A program made the translations under genes and the position numbers. Positions 9,589 to 16,511 of a stretch of 64,000 nucleotides of DNA are shown here, one piece after another; position 1 is the first letter of the stretch; each line of letters begins with the position of its first letter. The notes under the pieces were generated by a model, which saw only the letters and a program-made list of their open reading frames with translations, did not search any database and was not told the DNA's origin. The stretch is from Streptomyces sp. NBC_00306. Lineage in GTDB: Bacteria > Actinomycetota > Actinomycetes > Streptomycetales > Streptomycetaceae. Location of the stretch: contig NZ_CP108032.1 in the NCBI RefSeq assembly GCF_036169555.1, positions 5,642,001 to 5,706,000 of the forward strand. The letters are read 5' to 3'.

Positions 9589-9990
9589 GCGAACTCCTTC
9601 TGCGAGGGGGGTACCGGACGACTGGGTGGGGTCGTCCGGGCAGAGCCTGCGGAGCATGTGGTGCGTGGAACGGGGGAAGAGTCGCAGGGGTGAACGGGTC
9701 CTGTCAGGACCGCGTCAACAAGTTGGCCGGATTTCGTCCGGTGCCCGTTTGGTCATGTTCGTTAAGCGAACGTTTCGTCGATCATCACCAGGTCGCCGGC
9801 CGGCGGGGGTACAAGCCCTGAGCCGCCGATAATCCCGGTATCAAACCTGTGTGCGTTCCGTTCGAACGGACAGGCCGGCGGAGGGTACGCGCCGCCCGCG
9901 GCGAGCGCCCCGAAGTGTGGCGCGTTCCGCGCCCCTCGTCGCGTCCTTTCGGACCCGCACGGCCCGGAGACGGTCAGCGGGCGCGCGGGG
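9589..9990. other. Upstream region of the metalloprotease gene
   Basis: This gap lies between the protease start and the end of the next minus-strand gene. It holds the protease leader and promoter. The only clear structure is GTTCG-N5-CGAAC at 9757-9771, an imperfect 15-bp palindrome in an AT-richer patch that could be an operator. No credible gene was found. Confidence 0.5.
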
Positions 9991-10746
9991 TCACGCGGCC
10001 CGCGGTCGCGGATCCAGCCACAGGGCCTCGGCGACCGCGCACAGCTCGCCCCCGGCGGTCGCCAGGGCCACCCCCATCGTGTGCTTGCGGCCCGACTCCT
10101 CGCGCAGCCAGGCGTACGAGACGTGCGGCGCCGCCGCGGCCACCGGCCGTAGCAGCGTCGCGGTCAGGGACGCCGTCACCGCCCCGGCCTGCTGGGTGCC
10201 GAGCAGCCGTCCCGCCCAGTTCCCCGGGCAGTCCAGCGCGCCCCACACCAGTTCGGGCGGCAGCAGCCCGTCGGAGTCCGCGAGCGCCGGGTCGGGGATC
10301 CAGCCGCAGGCGACGACGTCGCGGCCCGGGACCGGTGTGCAGTGCTGGCGCAGCCCGCGGTCGGGCGTACGGTCCAGCCCGCAGCCGAAGCAGTCGACCA
10401 TTCCCGCGGGCGGCGCCGCCCGGAAGGCCTCGGTGGCGGCGACCGCCTCGTCCCACCCGGGCGCCGGCGGCGCATCGGGCCGGCGGTCGTCGGGTGCGGC
10501 GGGCCGTGCCGTCGCCAGTGGCATGTCCGCGGGGCCCAGGGCCCAGCCCCCGCCCGTCCCGGCGATCGGCACCGGCACTCCGACGGGCACGGGCCCGCGG
10601 AAGTCGACCCGTACGGTGCCCGCGCCGGATCGTTCGGCGAGGAGCCCCGCCACGAAGCCCCCGAAGGCCACGCCCGGGTAGCCGACGTAGAGCTCCGGCA
10701 CCACCACCGTCTCCGGAGCCGGGTCCGGAGTCACCTCACTCGTCAT
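9991..10746 (-). CDS. Hotdog-fold (thioesterase-like) protein
   Basis: A 251-residue protein that looks like an acyl-CoA thioesterase relative of the PaaI/TesB hotdog superfamily. The start MTSEVTPDPAPE is chosen because the homologous sequence begins there; the longer open frame upstream runs into a tandem-repeat array. Typical elements are YVGYPGVAFGGFVAGLLAE at the N-terminus, VDCFGCGLDR with a CxxC-like pair near the centre, and VWGALDCPGNWAG. The second half reads as another hotdog strand-helix unit. The substrate is unknown. The ribosome site is weak. No operon partner is adjacent on this strand. Confidence 0.65.
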   Translation of the reverse strand: MTSEVTPDPAPETVVVPELYVGYPGVAFGGFVAGLLAERSGAGTVRVDFRGPVPVGVPVPIAGTGGGWALGPADMPLATARPAAPDDRRPDAPPAPGWDEAVAATEAFRAAPPAGMVDCFGCGLDRTPDRGLRQHCTPVPGRDVVACGWIPDPALADSDGLLPPELVWGALDCPGNWAGRLLGTQQAGAVTASLTATLLRPVAAAAPHVSYAWLREESGRKHTMGVALATAGGELCAVAEALWLDPRPRAA

Positions 10747-10861
10747 GCCGACCACGATCACATACGCGGGTGGGCGCGGGTCGCGGTGGCTGGGTACCGG
10801 GGCGGCGGCCGTGTTCGCGTGCTTGCCCGGGGGGTCACGTGCGTGGACGGCGCTCGTACGG

Positions 10862-11037
10862 CGGAGGCGGGCGGGTCCGTGCAGGGCGGAGGCGGACGGT
10901 GCGCGGGGGCCGGAGGCGGATGGTGCGCATACAGCGGTGCACGTACGGCTGTGCACGTACAGCCGTGTACGTAGAGCGGTGCACGTACGACGCGAGCGGG
11001 CGGTCCGCGCACCGCGGGAGCGAGGGTCCGCGCACCG
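10862..11037. repeat. Nested array of three different tandem repeats
   Basis: Three repeat families sit end to end. First come three 24-25 bp units starting at 10862, 10887 and 10911 (core CGGAGGCGGnnGG). They run into 14-bp units at 10921-10990, which are followed by two 23-bp units sharing GGTCCGCGCACCG at 11002 and 11025. All lie upstream of the GT-C gene that starts at 11113. No open frame across them looks coding. Confidence 0.8.
10921..10990. repeat. Five tandem copies of a 14-bp GTGCACGTAC unit
   Basis: Units begin at 10921 (degenerate), 10935, 10949, 10963 and 10977. The consensus is CNGTGCACGTACRG, and each unit carries the self-complementary core GTGCAC next to GTAC. The last unit ends 122 bp before the start codon of the membrane glycosyltransferase. 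The function is unknown; a cooperative protein-binding array or a slippage-prone minisatellite are both possible. Confidence 0.85.
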
Positions 11038-11112
11038 TCGAATAGGTCTCCGCCGCGGGCCACGGTTCAATGGTCCGTCCTGCCCGCTCCACGGCGTCTC
11101 CCAGAAGGCTGT

Positions 11113-12306
11113 ATGTCGATCACTTCGTCCCGTCCGTCGCTCCGCGCACCCGGCGACCTCGTCGCCGCCCGCCTGACGGCGCTACGGAACAGCTTTCGCG
11201 CCGCCCGCCCCTCGCTCGCGCTCTACCTCGCGATCCGCTTCCTCGGCCTCGTCGTCCTCGTCCTCTGGTCGGCGTCCACCGGCAAGAGCGCCCACGTCCT
11301 GCTGAGCAGGCGCTGGGACTCGCTCTGGTACACCCGCGTCGCCGAGCACGGCTACGGCTTCACCCTCCAGGCGCCCGACGGGCGGAGCCTGTCCGGCATG
11401 GCCTTCTTCCCCCTGCTGCCCTGGCTGGAGGAGGGCCTGTCGGCGGTCAGCCCGCTGAGCCTGCCCGACGCGGGACTCGTGGTCAGCGCGCTGGCCTCGC
11501 TGGTGGCCGCGTGGGGGATCCACGCCGTGGCGAGCCATGTCCACGGCCACCGGGCCGGACTCGTCCTGGTGGGCCTCTGGGCGGCCCTGCCCGTCGGCAT
11601 CGTCCAGTCCATGGCGTACAGCGAGTCCCTCTTCGTCGCCCTCGCGGCCTGGTCCCTGTACTCCGTCCTCACCGGACGATGGATCACCGCGGGACTGCTG
11701 TCCTTTCTCGCGGGCCTCACGCGACCCATAGGGCTGGCCGTGTGCGCCGCCCTCCTCGTCGCCGCGCTGCTGGTGACGGCGGACAGTCTGCGCACCCGGC
11801 GCCGGCTCCCGGACTCGGTGGCCGCCATGGCCGTGGGATGCGCGATCGCGCCGCTCGGCGCCGCGGGCTTCGTCCTGTGGGTCGGGCACCGGCAGGGTCA
11901 TCTGCTCGGATACCTCGACGTGCAGGCGGGGTGGGGCAACGGTTTCGACGGTGGTATCGCCTTCGCCCGCTTCCTCTCGTCCTTCGCCCACTCGGGCGTC
12001 GTGACCGCCGTCGTGGTCGGTCTGCTGTTCCTGCTGGCCGCGTGGCCGCACCGGATCGGCCTGCGGCAGGGGCAGCCGGTGGCTCTGGTGGTGTACTCGG
12101 CCGTCGTCACGCTGCTTGCGCTGGGTGCCTCGGGCTACTTCGGCTCGAAGCCGCGCCTCCTGATGCCGGCCTTTCCGCTGCTGCTGCCGCTCGCGGTGGT
12201 GCTCGCCCGGTCACGCCCCGCGTACCTCTGGGCGACGCTGACCACGATGACCGCGGCGGGCGCCGTCTACGGAGCCTTCTGGCTGAACGGCTCGGGCCCG
12301 CCGTAG
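11113..12306 (+). CDS. GT-C glycosyltransferase, mannosyltransferase PIG-V-like
   Basis: A polytopic membrane protein of 397 residues with about nine hydrophobic segments. After the first membrane segment (LYLAIRFLGLVVLVLW) it has the GT-C loop signature RRWDSLWYTRVAEHGYG, whose Asp is the usual catalytic or metal-binding position in polyprenyl-phosphate-dependent transferases. SMAYSESLFVALAAWSLY is the second PIG-V-like hallmark. It probably moves a sugar from a polyprenyl-phosphate donor onto a lipid or secreted protein on the outer face of the membrane; the acceptor is not known. It stands alone behind a large tandem-repeat array. A weak 6-bp stem-loop at 12313-12327 follows the stop. Confidence 0.8.
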   Translation: MSITSSRPSLRAPGDLVAARLTALRNSFRAARPSLALYLAIRFLGLVVLVLWSASTGKSAHVLLSRRWDSLWYTRVAEHGYGFTLQAPDGRSLSGMAFFPLLPWLEEGLSAVSPLSLPDAGLVVSALASLVAAWGIHAVASHVHGHRAGLVLVGLWAALPVGIVQSMAYSESLFVALAAWSLYSVLTGRWITAGLLSFLAGLTRPIGLAVCAALLVAALLVTADSLRTRRRLPDSVAAMAVGCAIAPLGAAGFVLWVGHRQGHLLGYLDVQAGWGNGFDGGIAFARFLSSFAHSGVVTAVVVGLLFLLAAWPHRIGLRQGQPVALVVYSAVVTLLALGASGYFGSKPRLLMPAFPLLLPLAVVLARSRPAYLWATLTTMTAAGAVYGAFWLNGSGPP

Positions 12307-12676
12307 CTCGTCCCCGGCGCCGCCGGGCAGATCGCTCCGTCCAACTCGTTCGCGGCACCGGGCATACCGTCCCCCACACCGGGCATGCCAGCAATTGTGC
12401 ATTCCATCCGATTTAGGCATTTTCGGTACGATAAGGGAGCGGGCAGGTACCGAGCGGTGATGCCCTCCGAGGGGATGCTCCGGCGCTGTTCGTCGCGCCG
12501 GTGGGTGCACGGACCGATGCCGTCCGCCTGCGCAGGTGACCACGAGCCGGGTCGGCGCGTGCCCGCGTCGCGTGAGAGCAGGATCGCGCGGAACGCCGTC
12601 CCACAGCCCCACCCCCAACAGAAACGCCCCCCAGGTACGGGCGGACGTCGGGAAGTGCCAGGCGAAGGAGTTCCTC
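12307..12676 (+). promoter_or_regulatory. Upstream control region of the second chaperone operon
   Basis: This 370-bp region holds the only apparent promoter for the seven-gene operon. An AT-rich patch includes TACGAT at 12427-12432, a plausible -10. Upstream, CACCGGGCATRCC occurs twice as a direct repeat, at 12356 and 12377, exactly 21 bp apart (two helical turns). I searched for the HspR box (CTTGAGT-N7-ACTCAAG) and the CIRCE element (TTAGCACTC-N9-GAGTGCTAA) and found neither. The operon is therefore probably not under the standard Streptomyces heat-shock repressors. Translation of dnaK starts after AAGGAG at 12665-12670. Confidence 0.5.
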
Positions 12677-14575
12677 ATGGGTAAGGCAGTCGGAATCGAT
12701 CTGGGCACCACCAACTCGGTGATAGCCGTGTGGGAAGGGGGCGAACCGACCGTCGTACCGAACGCCGAAGGCACCCGCACGACACCTTCCATCGTCGCCT
12801 TCTCCGACAGCGGCGAGCGGCTGGTGGGACAGCTCGCCCGCCGCCAGGCGATCCTCAATCCCAAGGGCACGATCTACTCGGCCAAGCGGTTCATCGGCCG
12901 CCACTACGACGAGATCTCCGACGAGGCCAAGGCCGTCGCCTACGACGTCGTCGAGGGCGAGGGCGGCGTCGCCCGCTTCGAGGTGCGCGACAAGCTGTAC
13001 GCGCCCGAGGAGATCAGCGCGCTGGTCCTGCGCAAGCTCGTCGACGACGCGAGCAAGCAGCTCGGCGAGAAGATCACCGAGGCCGTCATCACGGTGCCCG
13101 CCTACTTCAACGACGCGCAGCGCACCGCCACCAAGGACGCCGGCCGCATCGCGGGCCTCGATGTCCTGAGGATCATCAACGAGCCGACCGCGGCCGCCCT
13201 CGCCTACGGGATGGAGAAGAAGGGGCACGAGACCGTGCTCGTCTTCGACCTCGGCGGCGGCACCTTCGACGTGAGCATCCTGGACGTCGGCGACGGCGTG
13301 GTGGAAGTGCGCTCCACCTCCGGCGACAGCCACCTCGGAGGCGACGACTTCGACCGCCGCCTCGTCGACTACCTGGCCGACAACTTCCAGCAGTCCAACG
13401 GCATCGATCTGCGCAAGGACCCGCAGGCACTCCAGCGGCTCTTCGAAGCCGCGGAGAAGGCCAAGACGGAACTGAGCTCGGTGACCCAGACCCAGGTCAA
13501 CCTGCCGTTCATCACGGCGGACGCCGAGGGCCCCAAGCACCTCACCGAGACGGTCATGCGCTCCACGTTCGAGCAGATCACGGCGGACCTGGTCGAGCGG
13601 ACCCTGGAACCCGTCAAGCAGGCGATGGCCGACGCCAAGATCAGCGAGAACGACATCGACGAGGTCATCCTGGTCGGCGGATCGACGCGTATCCCGGCCG
13701 TGCAGAAGCTGGTCCGCCGCCTCACCGGCGGCAAGGACCCGAACATGAGCGTCAACCCGGACGAGGTCGTGGCGCTCGGCGCCGCGATCCAGGCCGGTGT
13801 GCTCAAGGGCGAGGTCCAGGACGTCCTGCTGCTCGACGTCATCCCGCTGTCCCTGGGTGTGGAGACCCGCGGCGGAGTCATGACCAAGGTCATCGAACGG
13901 AACACCACGATCCCCGTCCGCCGTACGGAGACCTTCTCCACGGCCGAGGACAACCAGGCCGCGGTCGACATCGTCGTCCTCCAGGGCGAGCGTGAACTCG
14001 CCGCGGACAACCGTGTCCTCGGACGTTTCCAGCTCACCGACATCCGCCCCGCACCGCGCGGCGAGCCGCAGATCGAGGTCATCTTCGACGTCGACGCCAA
14101 CGGCATCCTGAACGTCACCGCCCGCGACAAGGACACCGGCAGGGAACAGAGCATCACCATCAGCGAGGGATCCAACCTCGACCAGAGCGAGGTCGAGCGG
14201 ATGGTCCAGGAGGCCGACCGGCACCGCGGGGAGGACCAGGCACTGCGCGAGGCCGTGGACGCCCGCAACGAGCTGGACGCCGTGGCGTACCAGGTCGAAC
14301 GACGCCTCGGTGAGATGGGCGACGCCGCGGCGGCCCACGAGAGGGCGCGGGCCGAGATGCTCGTCACCGAAGCGCGCGAGGCCGTGCAACAGGCAGCGCC
14401 GGTGGACAAGGTCAGGCCGCTGACCTCCGAACTCCAGCAGATCTACGCCGCGCTGGCCTCGCAGCCGGCGGGCGCGGGGGCATCCGGGCAGGACCGGGCC
14501 GGCGCCGGCGCCGGTGCCGCGAGTCCCGGCGGATCCGAGGACGACGTGATCGACGCCGAATTCGACAAGAGCTGA
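12677..14575 (+). CDS. dnaK: Hsp70 chaperone DnaK, paralogue in accessory operon
   Basis: A 632-residue Hsp70 that binds unfolded segments in an ATP-controlled cycle with a J-protein and GrpE. The start MGKAVGIDLGTTNSV follows AAGGAG. The ATPase domain shows DLGTTNSV, VFDLGGGTFDVSIL and VILVGGSTRIPAVQ. The substrate domain and helical lid follow, and the tail ends DDVIDAEFDKS, close to the usual DnaK end. It is read as a second DnaK because its operon lacks hspR and carries a zinc-finger-less J-protein, whereas the essential Streptomyces operon is dnaK-grpE-dnaJ-hspR; that main operon is not in this window. grpE follows after 9 bases. Confidence 0.96.
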   Translation: MGKAVGIDLGTTNSVIAVWEGGEPTVVPNAEGTRTTPSIVAFSDSGERLVGQLARRQAILNPKGTIYSAKRFIGRHYDEISDEAKAVAYDVVEGEGGVARFEVRDKLYAPEEISALVLRKLVDDASKQLGEKITEAVITVPAYFNDAQRTATKDAGRIAGLDVLRIINEPTAAALAYGMEKKGHETVLVFDLGGGTFDVSILDVGDGVVEVRSTSGDSHLGGDDFDRRLVDYLADNFQQSNGIDLRKDPQALQRLFEAAEKAKTELSSVTQTQVNLPFITADAEGPKHLTETVMRSTFEQITADLVERTLEPVKQAMADAKISENDIDEVILVGGSTRIPAVQKLVRRLTGGKDPNMSVNPDEVVALGAAIQAGVLKGEVQDVLLLDVIPLSLGVETRGGVMTKVIERNTTIPVRRTETFSTAEDNQAAVDIVVLQGERELAADNRVLGRFQLTDIRPAPRGEPQIEVIFDVDANGILNVTARDKDTGREQSITISEGSNLDQSEVERMVQEADRHRGEDQALREAVDARNELDAVAYQVERRLGEMGDAAAAHERARAEMLVTEAREAVQQAAPVDKVRPLTSELQQIYAALASQPAGAGASGQDRAGAGAGAASPGGSEDDVIDAEFDKS

Positions 14576-14584
14576 GGTGCGGTC

Positions 14585-15145
14585 ATGTCCACCGAACAGG
14601 GGCCGGTGACGCCCCCGGACGAGCTGGGCGACACCCCGCCGGAGCGGTCCGCCGGCCGGCCGGACTCGGCGGAGTCCGCGGAGTCCGGGCAGGTGCCCGA
14701 GGCGGACGACCGCACCGCCGAGCTGGCCGACCTCCGGGACCGCTGGCACCGGGCCCTCGCTGATCTGGACAACCTCCGCAAACGTCATGCCAGGGAGCTG
14801 GAGCGCGAACGGGGCGCCGAGCGCGCCCGTACCGCGGCGGCCTGGCTGCCGGTTCTCGACAATCTGGAACTGGCCCTCGCCCACGCCGGGTCCGACTCCT
14901 CTCCCGTGCTGGAGGGTGTCAAAGCCGTACGGGATCAGGCTGTTGATGTCCTGGCCCGCCTCGGTTATCCCCGTAACGACCGGACGGGGGTGCCGTTCGA
15001 CCCGGCCGAGCATGAGGTCGTCGGCGTGGTCGAGGCGGAGGGCGCCGAGCCGAACACGGTCGTCGAGGTCGTACGCCCCGGCTACGGCGCGGGTGACAGC
15101 CAACTGCGGCCGGCCTCCGTGATCGTCGCCAAACGGCAGGAGTGA
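14585..15145 (+). CDS. grpE: Nucleotide exchange factor GrpE
   Basis: A 186-residue GrpE, rather short for the family. An acidic, disordered N-terminus of about 40 residues leads into the dimerising coiled coil (RTAELADLRDRWHRALADLDN). The conserved beta domain includes FDPAEHEVVGVVE and ends VVRPGYGAGDSQLRPASVIVAK, the usual GrpE closing motif. It exchanges ADP for ATP on DnaK. It is the second gene of the operon, with a GAGGTG site overlapping the end of dnaK. The next gene starts 8 bases downstream. Confidence 0.95.
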   Translation: MSTEQGPVTPPDELGDTPPERSAGRPDSAESAESGQVPEADDRTAELADLRDRWHRALADLDNLRKRHARELERERGAERARTAAAWLPVLDNLELALAHAGSDSSPVLEGVKAVRDQAVDVLARLGYPRNDRTGVPFDPAEHEVVGVVEAEGAEPNTVVEVVRPGYGAGDSQLRPASVIVAKRQE

Positions 15146-15153
15146 GGCCCTCC

Positions 15154-16107
15154 ATGGCCCGTGACTACTACGACGTGCTCGGGGTGCGGCGTGATGCGGA
15201 CTCCGAGGAGATCCAGCAGGCGTTTCGCAAACTGGCGCGCAAGCATCACCCCGACATCAGCAAGGACCCGCAGTCCGAGGAGCGCTTCAAGGAGATCAAC
15301 GAGGCGTACAGCGTGCTCTCCGACCCCAAGACGCGGCAGCGCTACGACCGTTTCGGCGAGAATTTCCGGCAGGTCCCGGAGGACTACGACGAGCGGGTGG
15401 CCGCGGGTGCGGGTGCGCGCGGCGGCCCGTACGGCCGGCCGGGCGGGGGTGGCCGGGTTCGCTACAGCACGGGCGGCGGTCAGGGGTTCGACGACTCGGG
15501 CATCAACTTCGAGGACCTGTTCGGCGGGATGTTCGGGCGCGGTGCCGGCGGCGGGGGCTTCGGGCCGGTCCCCGGCGCCGACCAGGAGGCGGAGATCGAG
15601 CTCAGCGTCGCGGAGGCCTACCGGGGCGGTCACCGGAGTATCACCCTCGCCGGCCCGGACGGGCAGCGGACCTATGACGTGAACATCCCGCGCGGAGTGG
15701 TCGACGGACAGCGCATCCGGCTCGCCGGGGAGGGCGGACGGGGGAGCGGGGACGGACCCGCGGGCGACCTGCTCCTGCGGGTCCGGATCAAGCCCGATGC
15801 CCGGTTCCGGCTGGAGGGCCGGGACATTCATGTCGCGGTACCGGTGACCCCCTGGGAGGCGGCCCTCGGCGCGACCGTGCCGGTCCCCACCCCCACCGGC
15901 TCGGCCAGGGTCACGGTGCCCGCCGGTTCCTCCAGCGGCCGGCGGCTGCGGCTGCGCGGCGAGGGCATGCCCCATCCCCGTGGCGTCGACGGAGACCTCT
16001 ACGCGGAGATCCGCATCATGGTGCCGCCCGAGCTCGACGACGAGGAGCGCGAGCTCTTCGAGAAGCTGGCGGCCGTGTCCACCTTCGACCCGAGGAAGCC
16101 AGGATGA
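15154..16107 (+). CDS. cbpA: J-domain co-chaperone, CbpA type (no zinc fingers)
   Basis: A 317-residue class B J-protein. MARDYYDVLGVRRD opens the J domain, with the HPD triplet at residues 32-34. A Gly/Phe-rich linker (about 75-140) follows, then the two C-terminal peptide-binding barrels (AEIELSVAEAYRGGHRSI, GEGMPHPRGVDGDLYAEI). There are no CxxCxGxG zinc fingers, so this is not canonical DnaJ; domain order and length match E. coli CbpA. Its stop overlaps the start of the CbpM-like gene (ATGA), and that partnership supports the CbpA assignment. It should deliver substrates to DnaK and stimulate its ATPase. Confidence 0.92.
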   Translation: MARDYYDVLGVRRDADSEEIQQAFRKLARKHHPDISKDPQSEERFKEINEAYSVLSDPKTRQRYDRFGENFRQVPEDYDERVAAGAGARGGPYGRPGGGGRVRYSTGGGQGFDDSGINFEDLFGGMFGRGAGGGGFGPVPGADQEAEIELSVAEAYRGGHRSITLAGPDGQRTYDVNIPRGVVDGQRIRLAGEGGRGSGDGPAGDLLLRVRIKPDARFRLEGRDIHVAVPVTPWEAALGATVPVPTPTGSARVTVPAGSSSGRRLRLRGEGMPHPRGVDGDLYAEIRIMVPPELDDEERELFEKLAAVSTFDPRKPG

Positions 16108-16511
16108 GCAACGATCCGCGATCCGCAGCCGCCCCGGCACCCGGGGGCGCGAGCCGCACGGAAGCGGCCCCGGCACAGCACCTCGATGTACGGGTCCGCA
16201 GCTACGCGATGGTGCCCGCGCGCCGGCTCGACCTCGACACCGTCGCCCGGCGCTCGGGTCTCCACCCCGACCTCGTACGGCGGTTCGTCAGCCTCGGCCT
16301 CGTCGAGGCGACCCGCGACGCCCGTGGAGAGCTCCGGTTCGCGCCGACCGCTCCCGCGACCCTGGCGCGTATTCAGCGGTTGCGGGCGGGGCTTCCTCTC
16401 AACTATGCGTCCATCGGCCTGGTGCTCGATCTGCTCGACCGGATCGCCGAACTCGAGGACGCGCTGCGGCGCAGCAACACCAGTTCGAGGAGGGACGAAT
16501 CGTGGATATGA
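16104..16511 (+). CDS. cbpM: CbpM-like J-protein modulator (MerR_2 fold)
   Basis: A 135-residue protein. After a disordered stretch of about 30 residues it reads LDLDTVARRSGLHPDLVRRF, LGLVEATRD and then IQRLRAGLPLNYASIGL followed by LLDRIAELEDALRR. From memory, E. coli CbpM has the same pattern in the same order (a hydrophobic helix pair, LGVVEPR, RLRHELALDWPGIAVAL, LMDDIAHLKQEN). CbpM binds the CbpA J domain and blocks its action on DnaK. A MerR or HspR annotation would be easy to give, but the protein lacks HspR's length and tail. DNA binding is not excluded. It overlaps cbpA and clpB by 4 or more bases each. Confidence 0.8.
   Translation: MSNDPRSAAAPAPGGASRTEAAPAQHLDVRVRSYAMVPARRLDLDTVARRSGLHPDLVRRFVSLGLVEATRDARGELRFAPTAPATLARIQRLRAGLPLNYASIGLVLDLLDRIAELEDALRRSNTSSRRDESWI

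Noticed and set aside
6796..9693. 965-codon plus-strand open frame across the lyase end and the protease
   Set aside because: The protease on the other strand has complete M4 motifs. This frame has none.
10921..10990. CRISPR array
   Set aside because: Repeats are contiguous 14-bp units without spacers and there are no cas genes.
10745..11176. Open frames in both strands through the tandem-repeat array
   Set aside because: Their peptides are only translations of the DNA repeats (AVHVRLCTYS-like text). The repeat periods of 14 and 23 are not multiples of three.
12413..15103. Antisense open frame spanning dnaK and grpE
   Set aside because: Composition (Gly/Val/Asp/Arg) and position show it to be a shadow of the sense genes.
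16104..16511. HspR heat-shock repressor
   Set aside because: The protein is shorter, matches CbpM in order of motifs, and no HspR box lies upstream of the operon.
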